A stretch of DNA of 64,000 nucleotides from Sphaerolaimus hirsutus (taxonomy: Eukaryota; Nematoda; Chromadorea; Monhysterida; Sphaerolaimidae), in NCBI GenBank assembly GCA_964036195.1, contig OZ038460.1, positions 19,803,526 to 19,867,525 of the forward strand, in the 5' to 3' direction. The translations under genes and the position numbers were made by a program. Within the stretch, counting starts at the first letter, position 1. Each line of letters opens with the position of its first letter. Shown piece after piece: positions 63,726 through 64,000 of the stretch. The notes beneath the pieces are model-generated. The model did not search any database. It was not told the DNA's origin and saw only the letters and a list, made by a program, of their open reading frames with translations.

Positions 63726-64000
63726 ATCTCACAATATTATTTTGTGCTTGTACAAAACGCGAGTCTTTCTGTTGTCCATTTTATTTATTTATTTAAAGTT
63801 GGATGTCGCTAGACTAAAATGCAGATTTTTTAAAAGAATTAGCATTGCATATATTCATAATTATCTTATAGGGGATTTTCCTGAACACTGTCATCTAACA
63901 AATGTCAGACAAACTTTTAAATTAGCGTCAAATCGTACTTAATGTTTCAAATGGGCTGCCAAGTCAAGTACAAAGTCGTTCCTGGTTCCAATTCCACAAG
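63726..64000. other. Downstream flank
   Basis: AT-rich, no recognised gene or repeat. A short open frame (63742-63942) has no known domain. Confidence 0.4.

Noticed and set aside
1-64000. rRNA, tRNA, bacterial operons, ribosome binding sites, origins
   Set aside because: I looked for conserved cores and saw none; the spliced genes show this is animal nuclear DNA.

Overview
The window is nuclear DNA from an invertebrate animal. It carries spliced genes with short exons and GT-AG introns, and the space between exons is packed with transposon relics. I cannot name the species: the two recognisable genes, listerin and ARNT, are found throughout animals.

Layout. (1) 1-14.1 kb: repeats, plus an unrecognised secreted-protein gene on the minus strand (8 candidate exons, 14061 down to 4415). 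(2) 16364-37188, plus strand: a complete-looking LTN1 (listerin, the RING E3 ubiquitin ligase of ribosome-associated quality control), which I could thread as 28 exons in continuous phase, about 1,630 codons. (3) 37.2-51.5 kb: mostly repeats, with two orphan coding-like exons (an AT-hook exon at 38424 and an ATG exon at 44103). (4) 51644-63342, plus strand: an ARNT/tango orthologue (bHLH-PAS transcription factor), 13 exons in continuous phase, about 772 residues, with bHLH, PAS-A and PAS-B. LTN1 and ARNT have unrelated jobs; nothing suggests they work together.

Most of the remaining DNA is small non-autonomous DNA transposons. The main result is that they fall into sets that keep the same end logic and swap the repeated short motif inside. 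One large set has ends of the form YAGGGnn or CAGAGTTG and, in about 17 cases, perfect 8-bp target duplications (several more at 7 of 8), as in hAT transposons; each family is filled with its own motif (GGGATC, GGGACC, CGGAAA, TACCG, AGTGTA, TTTTATTTTA, CTATCTAT, poly-G). A second set begins TACCGTATTT or a close variant, with TA at the ends, and is filled with CTCGAAATACCCC, CTCGAATAATTCCCC or GCCGTTCTATTGG. The elements are nested up to five deep, most clearly inside LTN1 intron 14 and ARNT intron 12. A GCGCGC-dyad hairpin is shared by otherwise unrelated families. Splice junctions were inferred by eye from consensus and reading phase; they need transcript support.
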